A DNA stretch of 64,000 bases, taken from positions 40,708,001 through 40,772,000 of the forward strand of contig CM077597.1 in the NCBI GenBank assembly GCA_039654915.1, written 5' to 3'. This DNA is from Aquilaria yunnanensis. Lineage: Eukaryota > Streptophyta > Magnoliopsida > Malvales > Thymelaeaceae. Both the position numbers and the translations under genes were made by a program. Positions within the stretch are counted from its first letter, which is position 1. Each line of letters opens with the position of its first letter. The notes under the pieces are model-generated. The model had not been told where the DNA came from. It saw only the letters and a program-made list of their open reading frames with translations, and searched no databases. Positions 10,030-22,109 of the stretch are shown one piece after another.

Positions 10030-13000
10030 AGCCAATCATCCATGTATCAAATACCGATAGACCTAGAATGACTATCATGCTTCTACTACGTAAGGGCTTT
10101 TGTTAGCGGATCAGCAATGTTGCTGTCTGTCAAAGTCCTGCATATACTCATATCACCCCTCTCGATGATCTCCCTAATGAGATGATAGCATCGGAGTATG
10201 TGTTTGGATCGCTGGTGGGATCAAGTTTCCTTAACCTGTGTGATTGCTCCATTATTATCACAATAGAGCTCTATCGGGTCAGCAATGCTTGGAACCACTC
10301 CAAGTTCTATGATGAACTTCTTTATCCAAACTGCCTCCTTCGTAGCATTAAAGGCGGCAATGTACTCAGATTTTGTTGTAGAGTCAACTACTGTTTCTTG
10401 CTTTGAACTCTTCCAGCTCACAGCACCACCGCCAATGAAAAACACATAACCAAATTGCGATCTGAAATCATCCTTATCAGATTAGAAGCTAGCGTTGGTG
10501 TAACCCCTTACAATGAGCTCATCTTTGCCTCCAAAAACCATGAATGCATCTTTAGTCCTTTGTAAATACCTAAGGATGTTCTCACAGTTGTCCAGTCACT
10601 CTCACCGGGGTTTGATTGGTACCTGCTCGTCATGCTCAGGGCATACGAGACATCAGGACGAGTAAATATCATGGCATACATGATAGATCCAATTACCGAG
10701 GCCTATGAAATCTTACTTATGCACTCTTTCTTCTGAGGTGTACTCGGGCACAAAGATCTAGAAAGAGCTATACAATGTGACATGGGTAAGAATGGTTTCT
10801 GGGAGTCTTGCATGCTAAACCTCTTTAGCACCTTGTCAATATATGTACTTTGACTTTGGCCGAGCAATTTTCTAGAACTATCTCTATAAATCCTAATGCC
10901 TAAAACAAATGTTGTTTTACCCTAGTCCTTTATAGAGAAACATTTCCTCAACCAAGTCTTTACAGACTGTAGCTCAGGAATGTCATCCCTAATGAGTAAT
11001 GTAGATGTCATCTATATACGACACCAAGAAAATAATAGCGCTCCCACTAACCTTCTTGTAGACACAAGGTTCATCTTCATTTTTTACAAAACCAAACTCT
11101 TTAATTGCATCATCAAAATGAAGATTCCAACTTTGAGAAGCTTGCTTCAGTCCATAAATGGACCTTTTCAACTTGCACACTTTATTGGCATTCTCAGGAG
11201 TGACAAAACCATTAGGCCGTGGCATGTACACATCCTCAAGTAGCTTTCCATTAAGGAAAGCAGTTTTGACATCCATTTGCCATATCTCATAATCATTGTG
11301 TGCAGTAATAGCCAATAAAATTAGGATGGATTTAAGCATGGCAGCTGGTGAAAAAGTTTCATCATAATCAATACTATGAATTTGCTTGAAACCTTTTGCA
11401 ACCAATCGTCCCTTAAAGGTAATCACATTACCATCCATGTCAGTTTTCTTCTTGAAAACCCATTTGCATGCTATGGGTTTTACCCCTTCAGGTGAATCAA
11501 CCAAAGTCCATACTTGATTTTCATACATGGATTCCATCTCGGACTTCATGGCCTCTAGCAACTTCTCAGAGTTAGGCCCTAACATAGCTTGTTAGTCGGC
11601 TATGGGCTCATCCTAATCCATGAGCATCACATCGCCAGCGTGAGTCATGAAAAATCCATATCTCTCGGGCTCACGCCGAATCCTAGTAGACCTACATGGG
11701 CTTTGTGCTACAAGAACAAACTCTTGAATCACAACATCTTATGGTGTCTATTTAGGTTCAATTTTAGGTTCGATCTCCCCTTGTTGTTCTTGAATTTCTT
11801 CAAGTTCTACTTTCCTCCCATTGGTTCCTTTACATATCAACTCTTTCTCTAGAAAGACACCAGTTCAAGAAACAAACACTTTTTGCTCAGAATGATTGTA
11901 GAAATAGTAACCCTTTGTATCTTTGGGATACCCAACAAAGAGGCATTTATGAGATGTGAGCCCTAGCTTGTCAAAAGATTGACATTTCACAAAAGCGTCA
12001 TAGCCCCAAATCTTCATAAACAACAGACTGGGATGCCTCCCACTCCATATCTTATATAGTGTTAGAGCATGTCCCCAAAAGGAGTTTGGAAGGTCAGCTT
12101 GACTCATCATAGATCAAACCATGTCTAACAGAGTTTGATTTCTCCTTTCAGATACACCATTCCATTGAGGTGTACTAGATGGAGTGAGTTATGATACTAT
12201 ACCACACTCTTTTAGATAGTCGAGGAATTCTCGATCTAAGTATTCTCCACCTCGATCTAATTGAAGTAGTTTGATACTCTTCCCAAGTTGATTCTCTACT
12301 TCATTCTTGAATTCTTTGAACTTTTCAAAGGATTCTAACTTATGTCTCATAAGATGCACATAGCCATATCTATTGAAATTATCAGTAAAGGTAATGAAGT
12401 ATTCGAAACCTCCTCAAGCGTGTGTAGACATAGGGCCACATACATCACTATGTATGAGTCCTAATAAGTCATTAACCCTTTCACTTTGCCCAGTGAAAGG
12501 GGTTTTGGTCATCTTGCCCAACAAAATGACTCATGTGTTTCATATGATTCAAAATCAAATGAGTCCAGGAGTCCATCCTTTTGGAGCTTGGATATGTGGG
12601 TCTCATTTATATGGCCAAGACGACAGTGCTAGAAATAGGTCGGGTTCGAATTATTCAATCTGACATTCTTGGTATTCATATTATAGATTGGATTTTCGAT
12701 TTCTAGAATATACAAACCATTGTTAAGTTGAGCACTACTATAAAAGATTTCATTCAAATAACTAGAACAACATTTGTCCTTTATTATAAATGAAAAACCT
12801 TTCTTTTCCAAACAAGAAACAAAAATCAAAATTTTACTAATAGTAGGCACAAAGTAGCAGTTATCTAATTCTAAAACTAATCCACTAAGCAAAGTGAGAA
12901 CATAAGTCCCTACGGCTAAGGTAGCAACCCTTGCTCTATTTCCAACATGTAGGTCCACTTCACCTTAGGCCAATCTTCCACTCTTACTTAGATCCTGCAC

Positions 13001-13927
13001 ATTTACACAAATGTGAGATCCACATCCAGTATCCAATACCCAAGATGAGGAAGTAGAAAAGTTAGCCTCTATAACAAAAATACCTAAAGTGGAAGTCTTA
13101 CTTCCCTTCTCCTTAGCAAGTTCTTCAAGATAGAGCTTGTAGTTACACTTCTAGTGTCCAGGTTGCTTACAATGGAAGCATTCCCCTTCCTTAGCCACAC
13201 CACCAGATGGTTTTAGTACAGCTAAAGAAGAATTTGCATTGGACTTTCCTTTAGCTTTATCCTTCTTCTTGTTAGCTTTTCCCTTTCCTTTGCCCTTTTG
13301 TACCATCATAATGGGCATAGCCTTCTTGAGGTTTTGTTTAACAGTTCTCAACATGTTGAGCAATTTAGGGAGGGACTTGTCAAGGTCGTTCATGTTATAG
13401 TTCATGACGAACTGACTGTAGCTTTCCGACAATGATTGCAGGACTACATTAACAGCCAACTCTTTTTGAAGAGAAAATCCCAAACTCTCAAGATTCTCAA
13501 TGTACCCAATCATCTTGGGCGCATAAGGACCCATGGGACTTCCCTCAGACATTTTTCACTAAAAAAATGCCTTAGAGGTCTTAAACCTCTCATGCCTAGC
13601 TTGCTCTTGGAAGAGCATTTTCAGATGTTCGATCATATTGAACACCCCTATGTTCTCATGTTACTTCTCAAGCTCAGATTCCATGGTTATTAGCAAGAGG
13701 CAAGCAACATCTAAAGCATCATCAGAATGCCTTTTGTGAGCATCCCTTTTAGCTCTTGGAGCATTGGCAGCAGACTCATTCGAAATGGGCTGCTCTAGGA
13801 CATAAGCCTTTCTCTATTGCTTAAGGACTATCCTCAAATTTCGGTACCATTTGAGAAAGTTGGTCCCATTCAGTTTTTCCTTCTCAAGAATCAATCGTAA
13901 TGAAAATGTCAACGTGTTTTGTGCCAT
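10030..13927 (-). pseudogene. Copia gag-pol polyprotein (broken)
   Basis: The start codon at 13927-13925 opens gag, with LNGTNFLKWYRNLRIVL. Gag ends in a zinc knuckle near 13,146-13,190 (CFHCKQPGH) whose Trp is a stop and whose last Cys reads Tyr. Protease shows VLDTG (Asp-Thr-Gly codons at 13025-13033). The pre-integrase HCRLGHIN lies near 12,620. The integrase core with QLDRGGEY and a WNGVSERRN-like motif occupies about 11,860-12,470. Reverse transcriptase (10989-11585) has KWVFKKK, QMDVKTAFLNG, SIYGLKQAS and the catalytic YIDDI at 11004-11018. RNase H with DSTTKSEYIA is at 10221-10445. Domain order and motifs make copia certain; a Tork/TAR-like lineage is only my impression. Many stops look like TGG-to-TAG changes. 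Confidence 0.93.
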
Positions 13928-15335
13928 GTTAATCTACAACAGTAAATATGCAGTGTAAGAGTTATGCATTTTAATTCATTTAATAAGGACTTTTATTAAA
14001 CGATACTCTCACTATTTTACTCAAAACAATAACCCTCGATATTATTTCAGAACACCTCAGTGATAAGGTATTCTAATGGACCAAGATCCATATTTCACCA
14101 CAACCTGAGTCAGCTTTGACTTTTCTCTCAAGTTACAGTTATTTAGGTAAGCAACTCCTTACCAATTGCATCTTATGCAACTCTTGATTAGTTGGGTGAA
14201 CAACACTTGTCCAAGCTCATCTCATGAACTTAAGCCCAACTCTATGCCTCTAAGTCCTCAATCCAATTAGGATGACGTAGTTAAGTCAGACCCAAAGTTA
14301 GCAATTTGGATATCACTATTATCCCATTGTACTTTACCAAGATGAACATAGGTGCTTTGCTTTGGCAAACCCACCCAATGTTGATCAAAGTCTTGACGAG
14401 TGCCAACATTTGGAAGGCATCACATTTAATGACTTAATATTTTGTTTGAGGGATTTTTGCTTTTGATCTCACCAATTATTATCTCTGGTTGTCTTATACA
14501 TGCATCACATACAAATATAAAACATGCATCTCATGCTAACAACAAAGTAAACGTGACATGATTATTGCCCAAACTATGCGATATTCTCAAGCCAGTGAGA
14601 ATATCATAAAAGCTTAAGAAAAGAAAAGGGTCTTCACAAGCTCCATCTCCCCCTTGCTTGGTTGCCCTTTTCTTGTCACCTCCTTGGACACACCACCTTG
14701 GACAATCCCATAATGTACAATTACATCAATAATAAAAGCCTCAAGTTACATTCAAGGGGAGTAAGGTGAGAAGAAAATGTACAATGAGAATAACAAGAAT
14801 AAGGCATGACTCGCAGGCCGTATTTACAAGTAAGACCAACAAGGGCTATAACCATACACCATGGTTCAAACACAAATCAGTGTACCATGCCAAATCTCAT
14901 TCAACAAAAATGCATGCCAATTAATACTCGTTGATTAAACAGTTTTTATTAATGTGGCACTTCACATACGACAGTCCCGCTGTTTTACAATTATGTTGCC
15001 CGAGAACTTCTATTTCGAGCAACTAAGCACCCAAGACCACCTTTATTCAAGCCACCAAAAGTACTATACTCTCAGTGCCCGAATAGCCCTAATCCGATCC
15101 ATGCTTAGGTTTTGCAACTATTGCAATAATCCTAATCCATATAGGTATCTCATACCAATTAATCTAGGGCTAATATTATTAACCAACTTGTGTCGTTTCT
15201 TTATATATCTCATACATACATTACGAGTTCTGGTTTCATGCATCATGAATCAATCTAACTAATCATGATCAAAATATTAGAACACACAACATATCATGCG
15301 ATTCGACATCAATCTCGATTTAGGGTTTCACAAGT
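13928..15335 (-). other. Long untranslated leader of the copia element
   Basis: About 1.4 kb separates the primer-binding site from the gag start. I see no coding region in it. It is long for a copia element of this size; either the true leader is long or it holds an old insertion whose borders I could not recognise. Confidence 0.5.
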
Positions 15336-15348
15336 AGCTCTGATACCA
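15336..15348 (-). promoter_or_regulatory. Copia primer-binding site (initiator Met tRNA)
   Basis: The - strand reads TGGTATCAGAGCT directly after the 5' LTR end, separated by one base. It is complementary to the 3' end of initiator methionine tRNA, the standard primer of plant copia elements. Confidence 0.92.
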
Positions 15349-15718
15349 CTGTTGGCTTTTGGGAGCCAAGCAAGCACAGCAGAATGTAATTGAAACCCTC
15401 TAGGATCCAAGTGAAACGGAGTAAATTGGGTGCTCAAAATTTCATACCTAGCTCGGTTGAGATCTTTCACCCAACTGTTGAGTCAAATCACAAAACTTGA
15501 ATAGTTTATGTGTTCAAGCTCTCTACGGTATCCAGACAGCCTCTTAGGATCACCACACCTCCACCACGTCCCGGTAGATGCGATCCTCTTGTGTTCACAG
15601 TGCTAGCTTGCATCCTCCAAGAATGGCAAGAGAAGAGTGCGGTTGGAACTTTTAAAACTCTTCTAATTTCGTCCTTAAAGAGGCTAGGGCAAAAGCTATG
15701 AATTTCTCACTATATAAT

Positions 15719-15728
15719 GTATTTATAG
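15719..15728 (-). promoter_or_regulatory. TATA box of copia 5' LTR
   Basis: The - strand reads CTATAAATAC. The same box occurs in the solo LTRs, for example near 16,620 and 52,490. It would place the transcript start near 15,690, leaving roughly 340 bases of R-U5 before the primer-binding site. Confidence 0.65.
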
Positions 15729-16269
15729 TAAGACTCAACTCCCAAGCTTAATAAGTTTCAAAACCCTAATCCAATCAGGCTTTAATTCCGGGCCTAATAA
15801 TGGCTCAACCTTTGGGCCAATCATTAATACGAAATTTTCGTCAAACCAAGATCAAACAATTCGGCCCATGCACTCAAATAATCCAATTGGCTCTATGTGT
15901 GTGACCAAATAGGCTCCTATCACATTGGTAATGATCATAAATTACATTTATGATCATAAACAATGAGCGGTGTCTAGAAACATATTATTGCTATCCAAGT
16001 GACAAGATTGTCGGTGATTCAACTAAACCTTTATGATCATTATCCATATATGATATTGTCCCTTTGTCCAAGATATCAACACCAAGCACAAGACATGGAA
16101 TGTGTCACTCTCGTATAGCCCGATCTATGGTTTCATGATTACCGAGTAGACTAACATAAATTGATGACATTGATATCATATATCAACTCATCCGCACATG
16201 GCCATGCATTTTCTTAGTGTCTCTCCATAAAGGTGCTTGAAGATATCACTACTGTTACATGGAAGGGAC

Positions 16270-17681
16270 TGTAAGGTTTCGGGAGCCAAACAAGTGCAGC
16301 GGAATTTAACCGAAACCCTCTAGGATCCAACTGAAATAAGGTAAACCAGGTGGTCAAAAATTTTCATACCTAATTTCGTTTGAGATCTTTCACCCAATTG
16401 TGGAGTCGAATCACAAAACCTAAACAGTTGAAGTGTTCAAGCTCTCTATCATATCCGCATGAGCTTTTCGGGATCATAATGCTTCCACCATGTCCCGGTA
16501 GATGCGTTTCTCTTGTGCTCGCAATGCTAGCTTGCATTCTCTAAGGAATTGCAAGAGAAGAGTGCGGCTATCTCTTTTGGGAGGCTAAGGCAAAAGCTAC
16601 AAATTTCTCACTAAAAGTTGTATTTATAGTGAGACTCAACTTCTAGGCCTAATGGGTTTCAAAGCCCTAATCCAATTAGGCTTTAATTTCGGGCTTAATA
16701 ATGGCTTAACTTTTTGGCCCATTATTAATACAAAATTATTATGAAACCATAAGCCAAATAATTAGCCCATGCACTCTAATAACCCAAATAGCTCTATGTG
16801 TGCGACCCAATATGCTCTTAACACGTTGGCAATGATCATAAATCACATTTATGATCATAAGCAATGAGCGGTGTCTAGCAACACATCATTGCTACCCAAG
16901 TGACAAGATTGTCAGTAATTCGACTAAACCTTTATGATCATTACCCATATATGCCATTGTCCTTTTGTCCAAGATATCAAGACTAAGCATGAGACATGGA
17001 ATGTGTCACTCTCGTATAGCCTAATCTTTGGTTTCTTAATTACAAAGTAGACTAACTTAAACTGATGACAATGATATCATATATCAACTCATCCGAGCAT
17101 GGCCATGCATTTTCTAAGTCTTACTCTATCAAGGGGCCCAAAGATATCACTCCCGTTACATAAGAGGGACAAATCCCATCTTGATCATACAAAATCCTCC
17201 GCATGATATGTGACATACCCAATGACCTCCTTCAAGTTCATTCAGTTATGAGCAACAAAGGGAAGTATCAAAATATGCGACTCATATGTAGGGAACCTTG
17301 ATGATCTTAGATCAAAAGACTACATATACCATAATCACTATAAGAATCACTTATGACACTCATATAATGATCCATGTAGCATTCTCATGGTGGTTCAGTC
17401 CAGTAACAAGTTCTCCAACTTATACCCATATGTAAACTACATATCTCATATTAATCTCTACATATGTTAGTCATTATGTATTATTATAACCCTCTCCACA
17501 ATAATACTAGACCAGGGACATTTGAGAATATCATTATTCTAGGGTTACAATTATATTTATTACAGTACATAGAAACAAAACAACAAACATAATTGATGGA
17601 TTAATGCCTTAATAAATAATCATGACTCAATTTGTAAAAATACAATCATCTCATGATTGGCTTTTGGCCACAACACTAATA
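16270..17681 (-). mobile_element. Copia-family solo LTR nested in the copia 5' LTR
   Basis: It begins TGTAAGGTTTCGGGAG and ends CACAACACTAATA, where the final CA has become TA. The flanks GGGAC (16265-16269) and GGGAC (17682-17686) are exact duplications. The 1412 bp match the family LTR length. It belongs to the subfamily with CAGCGGAATTTAACC near its start, like 5067 and 52136, and unlike the host LTR, which reads CAGCAGAATGTAA. Confidence 0.92.
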
Positions 17682-18201
17682 GGGACAAATCTCATCTTGA
17701 TCATACAAAACCCTCCACATGATATGTGACATACCCAATAACCTCCTTCAAGTTCACTCAATTATAAGCAACAAAGGGATGTATCAAAGTATATGACTCA
17801 CATATAGGGAACTTTGATTACCTTAGGTCAGAGGACTACATATACATGATCACTATGAGAATCACTTATGACGCTCATATAACAATCCATGTGGCATTCT
17901 CATGGTAGGTCGGTCCAGTACACAAGTTCTCCAACTTGTACCCATATGTAGACTACATATCTTATCTTAGTCTCCACATATGCTAGTCTTTACGTATTAT
18001 TGCAACCCGCTCCATGATAATACTAGACCAGGGACATTTAAGAATAACATTATTCTAGGGTTATAATTATGTTTATTACGTTATGCAGAAACAGAACAAC
18101 AAACATAATTACTGAATTAATGCCTCAATAAAATATCATGCTTCAATGTCCAAAATACAATCATCTCATGATTGGCTTTTGGGCACAACACTAACATCCA
18201 C

Positions 18202-19430
18202 AACCTCGAGGGGAGGGGGAATGGCATCCCTTTTATAATTCTTTTAATTTGGTTCCGCTGAAGGTTGCCCCTTCTTCCTCTTCAGGGCTTTCTTCTTTTG
18301 CTCACCCTTCTTATCCTGACCAAGGAATTGACTTTTGCAGAAGGTGGCTAATTTGTCACCCATCTCTAAAAAATGAGAAAATATCAATGTAAGTATAAAC
18401 TAATCCAAACAATAGTGGAAGAGAATTGACTTGCTCTTCAAAAGGGCTTCATAAGATATTTCACTCCCAAAGAGTTGACCTATCACAGACTTCTTCCTAT
18501 CCACCTTCAGTATGGGCATCGCTTGATCAATAACATGTTCTTTAATAACACCTAACTCCCGAAGAACCTCTTTAATCATCAAATCCCACCTTATAGGGAA
18601 AGGGTAAGGGGCTCATAATAGTGCTGGACCATGCTAGTCGGCCACAACTCCGATACGGCTATCAAATACCTCGAACTGGGACTCCAGTTCTTCGGCTAGC
18701 AACTTTGAAAGATCCATAACATTGATAGCCAGGGTCCCGGATGCCCATGTCATCGGTAAATCCTTCTAATACTCTAGCACTTCAAAAAAAAAAAGTACTT
18801 CTTCTGCCAACCTCTCCAAGTATCCTTGGTGGAAAAAGTGAAGGCATACTTCCTACTCATGGTACCCCGAGGTTCCAAAGAATAAAACAACCCCTTCGAA
18901 ACGGGATGAAGTTTATACTATTGTATGAAGAAGATAAAGTGGGGGACTACTTTGAAAACCCACACATACATAAAAAGGCATTGAAGTAGGAATACGAGTT
19001 TGAGGGCAATTGGTTAATAGCTATGCCATGAAATTGGTAGAATTCAGAAACCATCTTCGAGGGGGATACCGAAGACCAGCTTTTAGCTGAGACCTAAACA
19101 CAATTACCTCTATCTTGCAAGGCTGGTAACTCGGTTCACCATGTTCGGGAACTTTTGTCTTAATATAGGAAGGAAGAAAAAAACCTTGCATGCCATTTCT
19201 CTACTTTCCCCGAAGTAGTGTAGCTTAGATGGGCATCCAAAGAGCTCCAACTCTCTTCTAAGACATTAACTTCTGCAGCCCGAACTACCATTTCAGAATC
19301 ATAGAGCTCTAACCTCGAAAAAGGAAAAAGAAGAAAGGGAGAAAGAAAAGGCTATTTCGGCAGAACACCCACTTGTTCTCACAACTTTGGGAAGCTCACA
19401 ACCGTCACAGAAGATTGCCGAAAATCACTC
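18202..19430 (-). pseudogene. Antisense ORF of Tat-like element, upstream part
   Basis: Read leftward from about 19,400, the - strand frame shows, near 18,850-19,020, SYSYFNAFLCMCGF, IPFRRGCFILW and a Trp/Lys/Phe-rich KKYFFFFE-like stretch. That pattern resembles the 'putative gypsy type transposon' domain (Pfam Transposase_28) found in Tat-element ORFs. It continues as an open 60-codon stretch at 18400-18582 and a Lys-rich tail into the copia boundary. Several stops break it. A TATA-like box lies upstream at 19531. I assign the domain from visual similarity only. Confidence 0.55.
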
Positions 19431-19672
19431 CACTACAAAAGGACCACCATAAAGAAAAAAGAGAAAGAGCAAGCAAAAAAAGGATTGCAAAGATCAAAAT
19501 GAGAAGTCAGAGCTTTTGAAACAAACAGGGGGATATATAGCCTAAGGAAGGCAAATGAAAGGACGCCAAAATGACTGACTATTGACGAAGAGACGTAACT
19601 GACATAACCGATGTGAAAAATGACCACTGAAATAGTGACACGTGTCACCAGATGCGTAAAACGAGGGCATGC
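19431..19672 (-). promoter_or_regulatory. Putative promoter of the antisense ORF
   Basis: CTATATATCC is read on the - strand at 19531-19540, with an ACACGTGTCAC (G-box-like CACGTG) about 105 bases upstream at about 19,639-19,649. Downstream is the antisense ORF. A comparable TATA stands upstream of the second antisense ORF at 48,081. The Tekay-like element inserted at 19,673 cuts off anything further upstream. Confidence 0.4.
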
Positions 19673-22073
19673 TGACATGGTTGTCCCTCGATCCTGCCCA
19701 GGAAGCCTATGAGAGCTAGTCTCATGGGGGTTGCAATTGGCTAGCTATAAATATGCACAATTTCAAACTTTGTGATACTAGTTGATTAACCTAGAATATG
19801 CAATATGCAAGCTCTTATGCTTTGACTTGGATTGAAAGAAAATCATAAAAGCATTCACTTGGGCAAGATACTTTTCATAGAAATTAAGTTCAAATAGCCA
19901 AAGAATACAAAATCAACATTTGTATGATTATTACTACATATATCAACCATATGAGGGCATTCAACAAGAAGTAGTATAATACTTCTCACCCAAAAGCAAC
20001 CCTAGATTCTAAGACTCATACATAGACAAATGAGGCAATTAGGAGTACTATACATACAAGCCTCGATTGAGATCTCCTCAAACTAACTCCCACCCTGGAG
20101 ATAAGTCTCAGTGGTGAGTCACAAAAGCCTGTTCACATGTTGCTAGGCTCTGTGGCCAAGAAAAACACTATAGTCAGCACTGTTACTTAACCAACAAATA
20201 CCCCAAGTAGACTAGAATCATAAAGATTCTCAAGTGAAGTGCCTGCAACCACAAACTATCGTGACAACCCTCAGCGGTTATCCGGCTTAACAACGTCAGA
20301 ATCTACATAACATAACTAGGGAGTTCAAATTCAAGAATTCTCAATAAAGGTCTTCACTTCACTTCTAAGAAAACTTACTAAGGACAACACATATGTGAAC
20401 ATATGTAATCTATTGTGAGCTCATGCAGCCTGAGGATAGACTTATACGCACATGTCTCAGTCCCTTGGGACTTTTCCTCAACCTAGTCCTTGAACTACAA
20501 GGCAGAGCCTTACCTACTAGCAAGCACAGCTTACTAGCCTATCCAATGATGATTCACTAGTTGAAACTCCTTTATGTTGTACAGGGGCACTATGGTGGGA
20601 CTACTGTTTACTAGGTCATAAAGACCCACTAGGTGCACTAAGGTTTCACATCACAACGTCATGCCCTACCACACAACTAGGTCGCCAATGGTACTAAACC
20701 TTTCACACAAGCTAGTGATATGTAGTTGTGGCCCTTTGTTATCTAGTTTTCTTGTTTATGGTAGAAGTAACCACAAAGATTTAAGAAAACTCCTAGGCCT
20801 CATAGGAGTTTTGGAAGTCTCGGGGTACCCCCGAAACACTTAGACCCCTAGGTACCCTAAGCACCCCCTTGGGCTCCCCTTGAACCTCCTAGTAAAATTG
20901 AAAAATTGTAGCCACCATAATTGTGGCAACGCGTCAGGATAGTTATCAACATTTTGAGTACTTTTTGTGGTGCTGGCAACACGTCGCCAGTTTTAGCGAT
21001 GCATCGCCAAGATCTTCAATGCCTAGAAATTTCCAGTTTTACTGCTACATCCTTTGAAGACTTACCAAGCATATCAAACATGCTTGGCTGGCCTTCAAAC
21101 TTCACATACCTATAAAACATGTTGCAAAGACCACAACCAACTATCACAAGCCTACCTATGATACATTGTAACATCATTTCAATCTCCATAAAACTAATAG
21201 TCTACCATGATCAACTTTGCCCACTAACTAATGCTATTGCCAAAACTACTTGAATTCATCAAGCAATCACACTCCAATAGCATTAATCAAGCTTGAAAAC
21301 ATAACTCCTTTACCTTAACTTCAATTCACAAGCAATAATCAATCCACCCTTCACTAAGAACCAAAGTTCCACAAAGTTCTTCCTAGTTCCAAATAACCAA
21401 AGGCACAAAACACAAAATTACTAACTTCTAACCAAAATCCAACCTCCCAATCATCTAATAAACAAGAATTCACCAAGAAATCATAAGTTACCTTACATCA
21501 AAAATAAAGGATGGCTGGAAACATGCTTCCAAGCTCCGAAAACTTTAAATTCCACTTAGAACAATCTTCATAATGCATATACACCCTTGGTAGCTTCAAA
21601 TTCCACCTTAAACTCTTTGTTTTGGGCTAGAATTCTTGGTGAAATGGTAGAGAGAAGGATGAGCTAGGGTTTAGACTGAAAATGGCAGCCATCCTTGCCT
21701 TTACCAACATTTATACCTTTTTTTAAATCCAAGCCACCAAAGTTTATACATAGTTACAAACAAGTCCCCTTCTTTCCTTAGTAACTAGCCAATCTTGGTC
21801 AAACCTTATGTATTTAAGTTAAACTTCAATCAAAAGTAAAAGGTAGGTTTTAAAAATTCATTTTTTTTAACTCTAGGGACCCGGCCTGACTTTTCAGGAT
21901 GTAAAATTATCATTTTGCCCCTGAACTTCATTTAGTGCCTTAACTTTCTTGGAACTTAGTGAATTTTGCTAAACTTACCTATTCTTGCTATGTGAACATG
22001 AATTAAGGTTCCAAACTAAATTTCAACCACTTTACCTTCCTCGAGCTAGCTGCCAAATAGGAGAGTCATAGCA
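19673..22073 (-). repeat. Tekay-like element 3' LTR
   Basis: On + it starts TGACATGGTTGTCCC and ends GAGAGTCATAGCA. A TATA box reads GGTATAAATG on the - strand at 21708-21717. It is homologous along its length to 26973-29387 and, in opposite orientation, to the solo LTR at 42093-44497. Confidence 0.92.
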
Positions 22074-22090
22074 TTCTCCCCTTCTTCTGG
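22074..22090 (-). promoter_or_regulatory. Polypurine tract of the Tekay-like element
   Basis: On the - strand the bases abutting the 3' LTR read AGAAGAAGGGGAGAA, a clear purine run. Confidence 0.85.
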
Positions 22091-22109
22091 AATTTGGTCC
22101 CCTAAATTC

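Larger units (their letters stand above)
8580..18196 (-). mobile_element. Complete Ty1/copia retrotransposon with a nested solo LTR
   Basis: The element is bounded by two LTRs of about 1.43 kb and an exact five-base target duplication TCCAC (8575-8579 and 18197-18201). It has a primer-binding site, a polypurine tract, and a gag-pol polyprotein in the order gag, protease, integrase, reverse transcriptase, RNase H, which defines Ty1/copia. The internal region is 5,338 bp. Stops and frameshifts throughout the polyprotein mean it cannot move by itself. It sits inside the antisense ORF of the Tat-like element. The two LTRs differ at many positions even in the first 50 bases, so it is not recent. 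Confidence 0.95.
15350..18196 (-). repeat. Copia element 5' LTR, interrupted
   Basis: On + it starts TGTTGGCTTTTGGGAG and ends CACAACACTAACA. Removing the nested solo LTR and one GGGAC leaves about 1,430 bp, equal to the 3' LTR. Being split in the U3 region, upstream of the TATA box on the - strand, may have weakened its promoter. Confidence 0.9.
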
